DNA of 64,000 nt from Ruminococcus sp. Its GTDB lineage: Bacteria; Bacillota; Clostridia; Oscillospirales; Ruminococcaceae. Of this stretch, positions 34,019 through 42,728 are shown piece by piece (within the stretch, counting starts at the first letter, position 1; every line of letters starts with the position of its first letter). The position numbers and the translations under genes are program-made. Under the pieces are notes generated by a model. It was not told the origin of the DNA, did no database searches, and saw nothing but the letters and a program-made list of their open reading frames with translations. The stretch spans positions 19,091-83,090 of the forward strand of contig SVNM01000003.1 in NCBI GenBank assembly GCA_015066875.1, given 5' to 3'.

Positions 34019-35518
34019 TTACAGGCCAAGATACGCCTCAAAGGTAATATTGTCTCCGCCTGTTGAAACATATGCATAGTACTCAAGAATTTTAGCTGCG
34101 TCTGTTACAGTTGATGCTCCGTCGCCGTTTGCATCGCCCAGCTTTTCCTGAAGAGGAACAAGTGAAGATACTCCTCTTGAAGCGTTGTCGGCATATCCGC
34201 CAAGAATTGTTGCGGAATCCGAAGCTGTGATTTTTCCGTCGAAATTCACATCGCCGAAGGGAATACTCTCAATGCTCTTGAAATTGTAATTGTAATATTC
34301 AGCGTATGCCTGAGCTGTAGAGCCTTCATAGCCGATAATTGTTCCGTAGAAAACACTGCAGTCAACAGCTGTGTGGTCCCAGGCATTGCTTACACAGGCG
34401 CCGTCCTGATAAATCTCGCACTGAGGATTTGAAACGACCAGATATCTGAGATTAGGCATACGGTAATATGTTTCGTTGAAAATTTTAGGTGAATTTACAG
34501 GCACCTCGAAAATACTCAGACCTGTGAATGCAAAGTTCTCATAGCCTATAGCCACGCCTTCGGGAACTCTTATTGCGGAAAGCTTGTCACAGTGATAGAA
34601 TGCGCTCTGATTTATCTTTGTCAGTGTTGAAGGAAGCTTTACGTATTCAAGATTATCGCAATCGGGGAAGCTGTCACGTCCGATTGAGGTTATGCCCTCG
34701 CCGATAACTATATTTGTAATCAGACTGCGGAAATAGTACCAGGGCGGTGTGAAATCGCTGTACCATACATACTCTGTTTCGTCACTTGCTGTGCTTCGCT
34801 CGCCCCAGCTGAATGAAGGCATTTCACCGCTTCCTGTTATAGTAAGCGTGCCATCGGGGTAAAGAGTATAGTCAAGATTTTCGGGCTCTCTGAGATCAAG
34901 CTTGCCGATATCCCCAAGAAACAGGCTTATCTGGTCGTATTCGATCCATTTTGTATCTTCTATGCCTCTATATACCTTCTCGCTTACGATATTACTGAAT
35001 TCCTCGTATGTGATTCCGTTTCCGTTATTGGTGTACGAACTTACCGTACTGCCTACTCCGTCTACTCCGATAAAATAACGCGAATCATGAACAAGCTTGT
35101 TTTCGATGATATTCTGGCCGTTTTCAACACGGAATATCATATAGCAGTCGTACTCGCTGTCATCATCATACTGAGTATAATACAGCACATAATTGCCTGT
35201 TTCTTCATTACTGCCGATATAATAGAAATTCGTGCCTATTGTGGTAAGCTTGACAGCTTTTTCACCGTCATAGGTGTAAACACCGCCGTCAGCCTTTGCA
35301 AATTCAGCATACACAACAAGCTCCGGAATATTATCGTCATCAAGAAATACTGCGTCATAAAGGTAATCTGTACCTGTAGCGTTATACTCCTCAACGATTT
35401 CTGTGTAGGCGTCAACCCACTCAAAGCCGTCTGTTGCCGATGAGGCAATGGGTGTGGGCATCATTGATACTGCCACTCCAAGCGACAATACTGCTGATAA
35501 AAGTCTGTTTTTTTTCAT
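34019..35518 (-). CDS. Secreted BspA-type LRR protein with C-terminal dockerin
   Basis: 499 aa. Signal peptide 1-28; an N-terminal domain with YLYDAVFLDDDNIPELVVYAE resembling calcium/FG-GAP-like input domains; LRR_5 repeats about 270-400 (LEYVKLPSTLTKINQSAFYHCDKL); the GYEGSTAQAYAEYYNY cap; and a dockerin with GDVNFDGKITASDS and GDANGDGASTVTDA. Probably a cellulosome-attached binding or scaffold protein; no catalytic motif is seen. Tandem with the next LRR-dockerin gene, 23 bp apart. Confidence 0.87.
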   Translation of the reverse strand: MKKNRLLSAVLSLGVAVSMMPTPIASSATDGFEWVDAYTEIVEEYNATGTDYLYDAVFLDDDNIPELVVYAEFAKADGGVYTYDGEKAVKLTTIGTNFYYIGSNEETGNYVLYYTQYDDDSEYDCYMIFRVENGQNIIENKLVHDSRYFIGVDGVGSTVSSYTNNGNGITYEEFSNIVSEKVYRGIEDTKWIEYDQISLFLGDIGKLDLREPENLDYTLYPDGTLTITGSGEMPSFSWGERSTASDETEYVWYSDFTPPWYYFRSLITNIVIGEGITSIGRDSFPDCDNLEYVKLPSTLTKINQSAFYHCDKLSAIRVPEGVAIGYENFAFTGLSIFEVPVNSPKIFNETYYRMPNLRYLVVSNPQCEIYQDGACVSNAWDHTAVDCSVFYGTIIGYEGSTAQAYAEYYNYNFKSIESIPFGDVNFDGKITASDSATILGGYADNASRGVSSLVPLQEKLGDANGDGASTVTDAAKILEYYAYVSTGGDNITFEAYLGL

Positions 35519-35541
35519 AATTAATCCCTCTCCTTAAAAAT

Positions 35542-36453
35542 TTATATTCCTGTTGCACTTTCTGCATAGAAAGCCAGTATCTGTGCTCCGTCTGTAGGAG
35601 TAACGCTTCCGTCACGATTATAGTCCGCGGTCTTTTTTTCTATATCGGTCAACACGCCCGAACCTGTAGTCGCTACCGAAGCATACTCTGAAAGAGCAAG
35701 AGCAGAATCTGTGGGGGTAATTCTGCCGTCAAAATTAACATCGCCGAGCCAGTCAGCATAGAAATCCCCAAGTGAAACAAACTGATTGCCCAGCTCCTGA
35801 GCAAGAGCCTGTGCTGTAGAGCCTTCATAACCGTAAATTACAACATTGGAATAAAGCGACCACGATGACATTTCAAGCTGGCAATCCGGATTGAGTACCG
35901 TAAGCTTTTCAAGAAATCCACAGCGGTAAAACGCGTTTTCAACATATGTGACACTGGGCGGAAGCACTGCTTCTGCAAATGAGTTGTAGTCAAGTCCCGC
36001 AATGCTCTGCAGACCATAATCAAATGTAAGCTTTGAAATATAGCACTCATAAAAAGCGTTAGGTTCTATGGTGCGAACGCTTGAAGGAATATGCACCTGC
36101 CCAAGAAAGTGTGCCTGATAGAATGCTCCCCACCCGATAGTTTCTATTGTATCGGGAAAAGTAACCGATGTAATGCCCTCGCAGTAATTGAATGCGCCGG
36201 GACCGATTATTTTTACAGGAGTTTCCTCAATATATGAAGGAATAACCACTTCTCCCTCATAGGCATCAGGGAAATCGGAAATCACAGCATAGCGTTCACC
36301 ATTTTCATCGGAACGTATTTCATAGGAAAACTCATTTATTGTTCCTGTTGAAATCACATCGTCTGTATTTCCGATAGCTGAAGCTGTTGAGCCTGCCGAT
36401 GCTCCTGCAATACACAGCGACAACGCTACTGATATTACTCTTTTAATTTTCAT
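35542..36453 (-). CDS. Secreted BspA-type LRR protein with C-terminal dockerin (short)
   Basis: 303 aa. Signal peptide 1-26, four to five LRR_5 repeats (ITSVTFPDTIETIGWGAFY; VRTIEPNAFYECYISKLTFD), the GYEGSTAQALAQELG cap and a dockerin with GDVNFDGRITPTDS and ADYNRDGSVTPTDG. The dockerin helix sequence is the same class as in the GDSL esterase (PTDxAxxLxxYA). Likely co-transcribed with the longer LRR gene downstream. Confidence 0.87.
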   Translation of the reverse strand: MKIKRVISVALSLCIAGASAGSTASAIGNTDDVISTGTINEFSYEIRSDENGERYAVISDFPDAYEGEVVIPSYIEETPVKIIGPGAFNYCEGITSVTFPDTIETIGWGAFYQAHFLGQVHIPSSVRTIEPNAFYECYISKLTFDYGLQSIAGLDYNSFAEAVLPPSVTYVENAFYRCGFLEKLTVLNPDCQLEMSSWSLYSNVVIYGYEGSTAQALAQELGNQFVSLGDFYADWLGDVNFDGRITPTDSALALSEYASVATTGSGVLTDIEKKTADYNRDGSVTPTDGAQILAFYAESATGI

Positions 36454-36479
36454 TTCAACTCTCCATATCCAAACAATCA

Positions 36480-36527
36480 GGGACGAATACAGTGCGCCTT
36501 AAAGGCTCATTCTGAAGTCGTCCCTAC
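36480..36527. repeat. Small GGGACGA palindrome with nested inner hairpin
   Basis: GGGACGA..TCGTCCCTAC outer stem encloses GCCTTAAAGGC. It belongs to the family clustered at 25.1 kb and lies between the SUKH and LRR genes. Confidence 0.65.
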
Positions 36528-36562
36528 ATTATTGTTTTATCTTGTTCTGCTGTTACAGGGAT

Positions 36563-37015
36563 TTACATCAGACCTGCGTCATACATATTATCCTCAAGAT
36601 TATCGATTACCCATTTTACAAGAAACTCTCTGAAAGACATCTTGTAAAGCTTGTTATATCCGTGATCAAATTCATAGAAATTACCGCAGTCATCAATTAC
36701 AAGCATTGAGCCGTCGCCGATATAATGTCCGACAATAAAGCATACGTCAATACCCTCAACATCATCATGGGTATATCTGCGTATTGATTCAAAAGGAAGA
36801 ATATCCGCAGTCGAGTTCATATCAAAACCGTTTGAAAGCATATACCAGCATTTCAGCTCCTGCGGAAGAGTGATGCCGTTATCGCGCTCCCACCTGCATA
36901 TATCCTCTTCATCTGCGGGAGAATAAAGCTTATAGCTGTCATAAGACGCCTCTTCAAGCTTTCCGCAGTATTCCTTTATTTTGCAAAACTGTTCATAAAT
37001 CGGGTTATTCTGCAT
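36563..37015 (-). CDS. SMI1/KNR4 (SUKH) family protein
   Basis: 150 aa. SUKH fold signs: PADEEDICRWERDNGITLPQ, ELKCWYMLSNGFDM and VIDDCGNFYEFDHGYN. These domains often act as immunity proteins against nuclease toxins, but lone copies also occur; no toxin gene is seen nearby. It begins 14 bp after metG with its own GGAGG, so it is translated from the metG transcript. Confidence 0.82.
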   Translation of the reverse strand: MQNNPIYEQFCKIKEYCGKLEEASYDSYKLYSPADEEDICRWERDNGITLPQELKCWYMLSNGFDMNSTADILPFESIRRYTHDDVEGIDVCFIVGHYIGDGSMLVIDDCGNFYEFDHGYNKLYKMSFREFLVKWVIDNLEDNMYDAGLM

Positions 37016-37029
37016 TTTCAGCCTCCGGT

Positions 37030-38976
37030 TTATCTTATCTTTGCACCAACAGGAACGCTGTCATCAACGAAAAGAACCTTTACGCCGTCGGGAGTATCAG
37101 CTGCGCAGATCATACCGAAGCTGTCAACACCGCAGAGCTTACAGGGCTTGAGATTAGCGATAATCTGCACCTTCTTGCCGATAAGCTCTTCGGGAGTATA
37201 ATACTGGGCTATACCCGAAACGACCTGACGTCCGCCCATACCGTCGTCCAGCTGGAGACAGAGGAGCTTCTTTGATTTCTTGACCTTCTCACATTCCAAA
37301 ACCTTTGCAACACGGATTTCAACCTTTGCAAAGTCGTCGATTGTGATTTCGGGCGCAAATACGATTTCTTCCTTTGCTTCCTCCTCAGCCTTTGCTGCAG
37401 CAATCTGAGCAGCCATTTTCTCAGCTGCCTCCTGCATAAACTTTTCAGCGTCAATTCTTGCAAAAAGCGGTACAGGCTCGCCTACAGACTTACCTGCCTC
37501 AAGTCCGCCGAAGCTTTCAAGACTTTCAAGAGTACGTGCAGAAGCACCTATCTCGTCAAGAATCTTGTCTGCTGTTTCAGGCATAAAGGGAGTAAGAATA
37601 ACTCCCAGGAAGCGTATAGCTTCAAGAAGATTGTAAAGAACAGTACCGAGTCTGTCGCTCATAGCTTCGTCCTTTGCAAGAACCCACGGAGCAGTCTCGT
37701 CGATGTACTTGTTTGCACGTCTTGCAAGGCTCATAATGGCTTCCATAGCGTCAGCCATACGGTACTCGTCCATATATTTTGCAACAAGCTGAGGCATTTC
37801 AACAGCCTTAGCAATAAGCTCATCATCAACAGCTTCTGCACATACGGGAGCCTTTATTTCTCCGCCAAAGTACTTCTTTGACATTGCAACACTTCTGTTT
37901 ACAAGATTTCCCAGTGTGTTTGCAAGGTCTGAGTTGTATCTTTCGATAAGTGATTCGTAAGTAATTGAGCCGTCTGAATTTATAGGCATTTCGCTGAGAA
38001 GATAATATCTTGCACCGTCAACTCCGAAAGAGTCCACAACATCGTTTGCATAGATAACATTTCCGCGTGACTTGCTCATCTTGTCCTCGCCGAATAAAAT
38101 CCAGTTGTGTCCGAAAAGCTTCTTGGGAATTTCAAGTTCGAGAGCGTGAAGCATAATCGGCCAGTAGATTGAGTGGAATCTCATAATATCCTTGCCGATA
38201 ACGTGACAGTCGCAGGGCCAGTACTTCTCGAAAAGCTCGGAAGAGCCGTCGGGGTCATAGCCCATTGCTGTGATATAGTTTGAAAGCGCGTCGATCCATA
38301 CATAGATTACGTGCTTGGGATCAAAGGTTACAGGGATACTCCATGTGAAAGATGTTCTTGAAACGCACAGGTCCTGAAGGCCGGGCTTGATGAAGTTGTT
38401 GAGCATCTCCTTCTTACGGCTTTCGGGAACTATGAAATCAGGGTTCTGCTCGATATAGTCCTCAAGCCACTGCTGATACTTTGAAAGGCGAAGGAAGTAC
38501 GCCTCTTCATTTGCGGGCTGAACCTCTCTTCCGCAGTCGGGACACTTTCCGTCTACAAGCTGTGAAGCTGTCCAGAAGCTCTCACAGGGAGTACAGTAAA
38601 GTCCTTCATATGAGCTTTTGTAGATATCTCCGCTCTCATAGAGCTTGTTAAAGATCTTCTGAACCACCTTTTCGTGCTGTTCATCTGTAGTTCTGATAAA
38701 ACCGTCATAGGAAACATTCATAATGTTGCAGATATCCTTGATTTCTCCTGCAACCTTATCAACGTGCTCCTTGGGAGAAATGCCCTCAGCCCTGGCAAGC
38801 TCCTCAATTTTAAGACCATGCTCATCTGTACCTGTAAGGAAGTAAACGTCATAGCCCTGCATTCTCTTGAAACGTGCAACTGCGTCTGTAAAGACAACCT
38901 CATAGGTATTGCCGATGTGAGGCTTCTTCGACGCATAAGCGATTGCCGTTGTTATATAAAAAGGTTTTTTTGACAT
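37030..38976 (-). CDS. metG: Methionyl-tRNA synthetase
   Basis: 648 aa. Class I signature AYASKKPHIGNTYE (HIGH-type) at residues 13-26, zinc knuckle CTPCESF..CPDCG, KMSKSRGN (KMSKS) and a C-terminal tRNA-binding OB domain (FAKVEIRVAKVLECEKV). Charges tRNA-Met. No T-box leader fits in the short upstream gap. Confidence 0.96.
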   Translation of the reverse strand: MSKKPFYITTAIAYASKKPHIGNTYEVVFTDAVARFKRMQGYDVYFLTGTDEHGLKIEELARAEGISPKEHVDKVAGEIKDICNIMNVSYDGFIRTTDEQHEKVVQKIFNKLYESGDIYKSSYEGLYCTPCESFWTASQLVDGKCPDCGREVQPANEEAYFLRLSKYQQWLEDYIEQNPDFIVPESRKKEMLNNFIKPGLQDLCVSRTSFTWSIPVTFDPKHVIYVWIDALSNYITAMGYDPDGSSELFEKYWPCDCHVIGKDIMRFHSIYWPIMLHALELEIPKKLFGHNWILFGEDKMSKSRGNVIYANDVVDSFGVDGARYYLLSEMPINSDGSITYESLIERYNSDLANTLGNLVNRSVAMSKKYFGGEIKAPVCAEAVDDELIAKAVEMPQLVAKYMDEYRMADAMEAIMSLARRANKYIDETAPWVLAKDEAMSDRLGTVLYNLLEAIRFLGVILTPFMPETADKILDEIGASARTLESLESFGGLEAGKSVGEPVPLFARIDAEKFMQEAAEKMAAQIAAAKAEEEAKEEIVFAPEITIDDFAKVEIRVAKVLECEKVKKSKKLLCLQLDDGMGGRQVVSGIAQYYTPEELIGKKVQIIANLKPCKLCGVDSFGMICAADTPDGVKVLFVDDSVPVGAKIR

Positions 38977-39077
38977 AGTAAAAATCGCTCCTGTCGTGAA
39001 AATTTCTGCCGTAAGGCATTATTATTTTTATTATACACCATTTTTTCCCGTTTGTCACGTGTTTTCTTAAAATATGC

Positions 39078-39106
39078 TTGAATTACTTTTTTCCGGGTGG
39101 TATAAT
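39078..39106 (+). promoter_or_regulatory. Promoter of the LRR-dockerin gene at 39141
   Basis: TTGAAT (39078-39083), 17 bp, TATAAT (39101-39106); the ATG follows 34 bp later. Confidence 0.75.
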
Positions 39107-39140
39107 TATATTAATAATAAGTATTTGGGAGGGATTACTT

Positions 39141-40349
39141 ATGAAATATAAAAAAATTCTTGCAGGTATTCTTGCCTGTGCCGTTATGGGAGTATCTCTG
39201 CCGTGTGCTCCTTATATATTGTCTGTTACTGAGGTTTCGGCAAGCGAGGAGACTGAATATACCGAAGCTTCCTATGGTGCTCTTACATATCACATTTATG
39301 CTGATTACGCTGTTGTTGCAGATTGCGACGAAGCGTCTGCTGAGGTTGAAATACCTTCTCAGATAGACAATGTTCCCGTAACATCAATCGGTGAGCTTGC
39401 ATTTGATGATTGTACAGTACTGACTAAAGTTGTTATCCCCGATACGGTTACAACCATTAGTTATGGTTCGTTTTGGGGGTGTGAAAGCCTTAATGACATA
39501 AATATTCCTAATAGTGTTACTTTTATTGATAAACAAGCATTCCTTGAGTGTAACAGTCTTGTCAGTATTACTATTCCTGCTTCTGTAACAGAAATGGGAG
39601 TCTATGTTTTTAGTAATTGCGACAGTCTCGAAGCAATTTATGTGGATGATGAAAATACAGCTTACTGCGATTTCGAGGGCGTTCTTTTTGATAAGGCAAT
39701 GACAACTCTTATCCGCTATCCCCGTGCAAAGAAGGCCTCTTCATACCATATCCCCCACGGAGTACTGTATCTTGATAACGGCTGTTTTACCGACTGTGAA
39801 AATCTTACCGAAGTTATATTGCCTGAATCACTCGAACAGCTTATCTACAACACATTTACAGGTTGCGACAATATCAAGGAGTTCACTGTACCCAAAAGTG
39901 TATGGCGTATAGGTGCTTCAGCGTTCAATTGCAAGGGAATGACCGACATTACAATTATGAATCCCGACTGCGTTATCGATGACAGCACTCTTACTATCGC
40001 TAATACATTCAGAGGCGAGTATTCATATACAGGAACAATTCACGGCTATGAAGGCTCAACTGCTCAGGCTTACGCTGAAAAATACGGCTACAGCTTTATG
40101 GCAATCAGCGAACCTTCAACCGAGCCCGCAGAAATAGTTTACGGCGACGCCGACAACGACGGTGAAGTAAAAATGAATGACGTAATAAGAGTTATGCTTT
40201 ACTCTTCCAATTCAAACGCATATCCTCTTGATGAAAAAGCTCTCAATGCCTGCGATGTGTATCAGCGGGGTGACGGCGTTACTCTTTCAGACGCTCTTTC
40301 AATTCAGAAGATGGTTACTCAGATTATCAGAGAGCTTCCCGAATCGTAA
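39141..40349 (+). CDS. Secreted BspA-type LRR protein with variant dockerin
   Basis: 402 aa from ATG 39141 (GGGAGGG upstream); an apparent earlier start lies in the promoter. Signal peptide about 1-33; LRR_5 repeats (LTKVVIPDTVTTISYGSFWGCESL, LVSITIPASVTEMGVYVFSNC); cap GYEGSTAQAYAEKYGY; C-terminal dockerin with GDADNDGEVKMNDV and a second loop DVYQRGDGVTLSD that is one residue longer than usual. It shares this dockerin with the next gene, so the two are recent paralogues at that end. Confidence 0.86.
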   Translation: MKYKKILAGILACAVMGVSLPCAPYILSVTEVSASEETEYTEASYGALTYHIYADYAVVADCDEASAEVEIPSQIDNVPVTSIGELAFDDCTVLTKVVIPDTVTTISYGSFWGCESLNDINIPNSVTFIDKQAFLECNSLVSITIPASVTEMGVYVFSNCDSLEAIYVDDENTAYCDFEGVLFDKAMTTLIRYPRAKKASSYHIPHGVLYLDNGCFTDCENLTEVILPESLEQLIYNTFTGCDNIKEFTVPKSVWRIGASAFNCKGMTDITIMNPDCVIDDSTLTIANTFRGEYSYTGTIHGYEGSTAQAYAEKYGYSFMAISEPSTEPAEIVYGDADNDGEVKMNDVIRVMLYSSNSNAYPLDEKALNACDVYQRGDGVTLSDALSIQKMVTQIIRELPES

Positions 40350-40522
40350 TTCAAGCAATTTATAGGGAATCATCTGTTAGCCATATTGCTGAAAAACTCC
40401 TTAAATATTTGTTCAAGCCTACAATCTTCAGAAAAAAAGTGCGAAATACGCTCTCTTTCTGCAACTAATATATATATAAGGGATTATTATCGACAAATTT
40501 ATTTACGACAGGAGGTTTTATT

Positions 40523-42682
40523 ATGAAAAAAATACTTTCAGTACTGGCATCTGCTACTATTATGCTTTCATCGGTTCCGTTTACAGCCTCTTCAATGGCT
40601 TCGGCGGAATTCTGGACAGAGGAGATTATCCTCCACGCTCCAAATGAAGAACTGCTTTATACGGGAAGCAGTTTCTATCTGCCTTGTACCCAGAATAACT
40701 ACTACCGCTCAAAGTTTTATACAAGTGACGAAAGCGTTGCTTCAGTCAGCGGAAGCTTTGTTACCATAAACGGCACGGGTACTGTTCAGATTACCGGTGC
40801 AATCGGATATGACAGCGGAGAGGCTATTCCTATGGGTACCATAAGCGAAATTCCCGCTGATGTGGAAAATGATGAAACAGACGATATCCCCACCGACCAC
40901 GAAATGTTTGCAGAGGATTTTGATTTCGTGGTGGATACAAGCACAATTACCCTTGAAGTAACTCACGACAGCTTGTTCGCTTCTCCTTCGTCAGAGGGGC
41001 TTCTCTATGAGGTTCAGGAGGACGGTACTGCCCTGATAACAGGCTATGAGGGCAAAAACGCATATCTTCTCATTCCGGAAGAAATCGACGGCTATAAGGT
41101 TTCAGGCATTGCGGAAGAGGCTATAGGCTGGTACACAAAGGATAACTTCAATACACAATTTATTGATATCGAAGCCGAGCTTACAGAGCTTACTCCATAC
41201 GCCTTCATTGATTTCTGGAATCTGCGCCGTGTAAAGCTTCCCGATGGTCTTGAGGTTATTGATAAAAGCGCTTTCGGCAATTGTCGTCTGCTTTCAGAAA
41301 TAAATATTCCCGATACGGTAAAGACTATAGAAAACAATGCATTTTCTTCCTGCTATTCTCTGGCTGAGCTTGAGCTTCCATATGGACTTGAAACTATCGG
41401 AGGTGCATCTTTTTTCAATTGCCGTTCATTAATCAGCCTTATTCTTCCCGATTCACTGACGACTCTTGAGGGATCGGCATTTACAGATTGTACAAGTCTC
41501 ACCTCAATGACAATCCCCGACAGCGTTACTACTCTCGAAGGAAATGTATTCAGTGGCTGTACTGCTCTTGAAGAGGTTATTCTGCCCGACACTCTTACTG
41601 TTCTGCCACAGTACTTCTTCAGCCGGTGCGAAAATCTGACTACTGTAAATCTGCCGTCATCTCTCGTTGAAATTCAGGAGAACGCATTTTCAGGCTGTAC
41701 CGCTCTTAAAAGCATCGATTTCCCCGATGGACTTACAACTATAGGAGATTTCGCTTTTCACAATTCAGGACTTAAATCAGTCTCTCTGCCGGAAAGCCTT
41801 ACAACCACAGGCGAAGGTATCTTTCGGGAATGTCTTTCACTTGTTCACGCAGAGCTTCCTGATAATATGACAACAAATGGAAAAAGTATGTTCTCGTATT
41901 GTTCTGCGCTTGAAACAGTAAAGCTTCCCGCAAATCTTGAGGTGCTGGGCGCATATACATTCACTAACTGCACAAGTCTCAAAACCGTTGATTTGCCTGA
42001 AGGTCTGAAACGAATCAACTCTTACTCATTCCACCGCTGTTCGTCATTCAGCGAGGTCACAATTCCCGAAAGCGTGGAGTATCTGGGACCTGACGCTTTC
42101 AGAGGAACAAATCTCACTGAAATAGTGCTTCCCGAAAATATGAACACTATATCAGACTATGCATTTATATCCTGTGAGAAGCTTGCAAAGGTCAATATTC
42201 CCGAAAAGGTTACTATGATTGAAAACTACAGCTTTGCACACTGTCTCTCGCTTACAGAATTTGTTATCCCCCAAAATATCACTATCATTGAACACGGAGC
42301 ATTCTTGGGCAGTGAAAACATTACTGAAATGACCTTCCTTAATCCCGACTGCAAAATAGAAGAAACTGACATTACTCTTCCCGAATCAGCTGTTATTTAC
42401 GGCTATGAAGGCTCTACCGCTCAGGCTTATGCGGAAGCCTTCAACAGAAGCTTTATGCCTCTTGTCTACGGTGATACCGACAACGACGGTGAAGTAAAAA
42501 TGGCTGATGTTATCAGAGTTATGCTTTACTCGGCAAATCCGACAGCCTATCCTATTGACGAAACAGGCCTCAGCAATGCCGATGTGTATCAGCGGGGTGA
42601 CGGCGTTACTCTTTCAGACGCTCTTTCAATGCAGAAGCTTATTGCTCAGGCAATAACAACGCTTCCCGAATCAGCATTATAA
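40523..42682 (+). CDS. Large secreted BspA-type LRR protein with variant dockerin
   Basis: 719 aa. Signal peptide 1-29; an N-terminal Ig-like (BIG2-type) region around 40-95 (SKFYTSDESVASVSGSFVTI); about sixteen LRR_5 units between 190 and 630 (LTSMTIPDSVTTLEGNVFSGC); cap GYEGSTAQAYAEAFNR; dockerin with GDTDNDGEVKMADV and the 13-residue second loop DVYQRGDGVTLSD. Probably a cellulosome-borne adhesin. The AGGAGG site precedes the ATG. Confidence 0.87.
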   Translation: MKKILSVLASATIMLSSVPFTASSMASAEFWTEEIILHAPNEELLYTGSSFYLPCTQNNYYRSKFYTSDESVASVSGSFVTINGTGTVQITGAIGYDSGEAIPMGTISEIPADVENDETDDIPTDHEMFAEDFDFVVDTSTITLEVTHDSLFASPSSEGLLYEVQEDGTALITGYEGKNAYLLIPEEIDGYKVSGIAEEAIGWYTKDNFNTQFIDIEAELTELTPYAFIDFWNLRRVKLPDGLEVIDKSAFGNCRLLSEINIPDTVKTIENNAFSSCYSLAELELPYGLETIGGASFFNCRSLISLILPDSLTTLEGSAFTDCTSLTSMTIPDSVTTLEGNVFSGCTALEEVILPDTLTVLPQYFFSRCENLTTVNLPSSLVEIQENAFSGCTALKSIDFPDGLTTIGDFAFHNSGLKSVSLPESLTTTGEGIFRECLSLVHAELPDNMTTNGKSMFSYCSALETVKLPANLEVLGAYTFTNCTSLKTVDLPEGLKRINSYSFHRCSSFSEVTIPESVEYLGPDAFRGTNLTEIVLPENMNTISDYAFISCEKLAKVNIPEKVTMIENYSFAHCLSLTEFVIPQNITIIEHGAFLGSENITEMTFLNPDCKIEETDITLPESAVIYGYEGSTAQAYAEAFNRSFMPLVYGDTDNDGEVKMADVIRVMLYSANPTAYPIDETGLSNADVYQRGDGVTLSDALSMQKLIAQAITTLPESAL

Positions 42683-42690
42683 TAAAGCAA

Positions 42691-42728
42691 AAAATGCCGT
42701 ACAGCTTTTTGTACGGCATTTTATTTTT
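42691..42728. terminator. Bidirectional terminator between the LRR gene and uvrC
   Basis: AAAATGCCGTAC / GTACGGCATTTT stem with T-rich tail on the plus side and A-rich flank on the other. Serves both convergent genes. Confidence 0.88.

Noticed and set aside
37016-37029. SUKH gene as immunity gene of a toxin system
   Set aside because: No polymorphic toxin or nuclease frame is adjacent; the gene simply follows metG.
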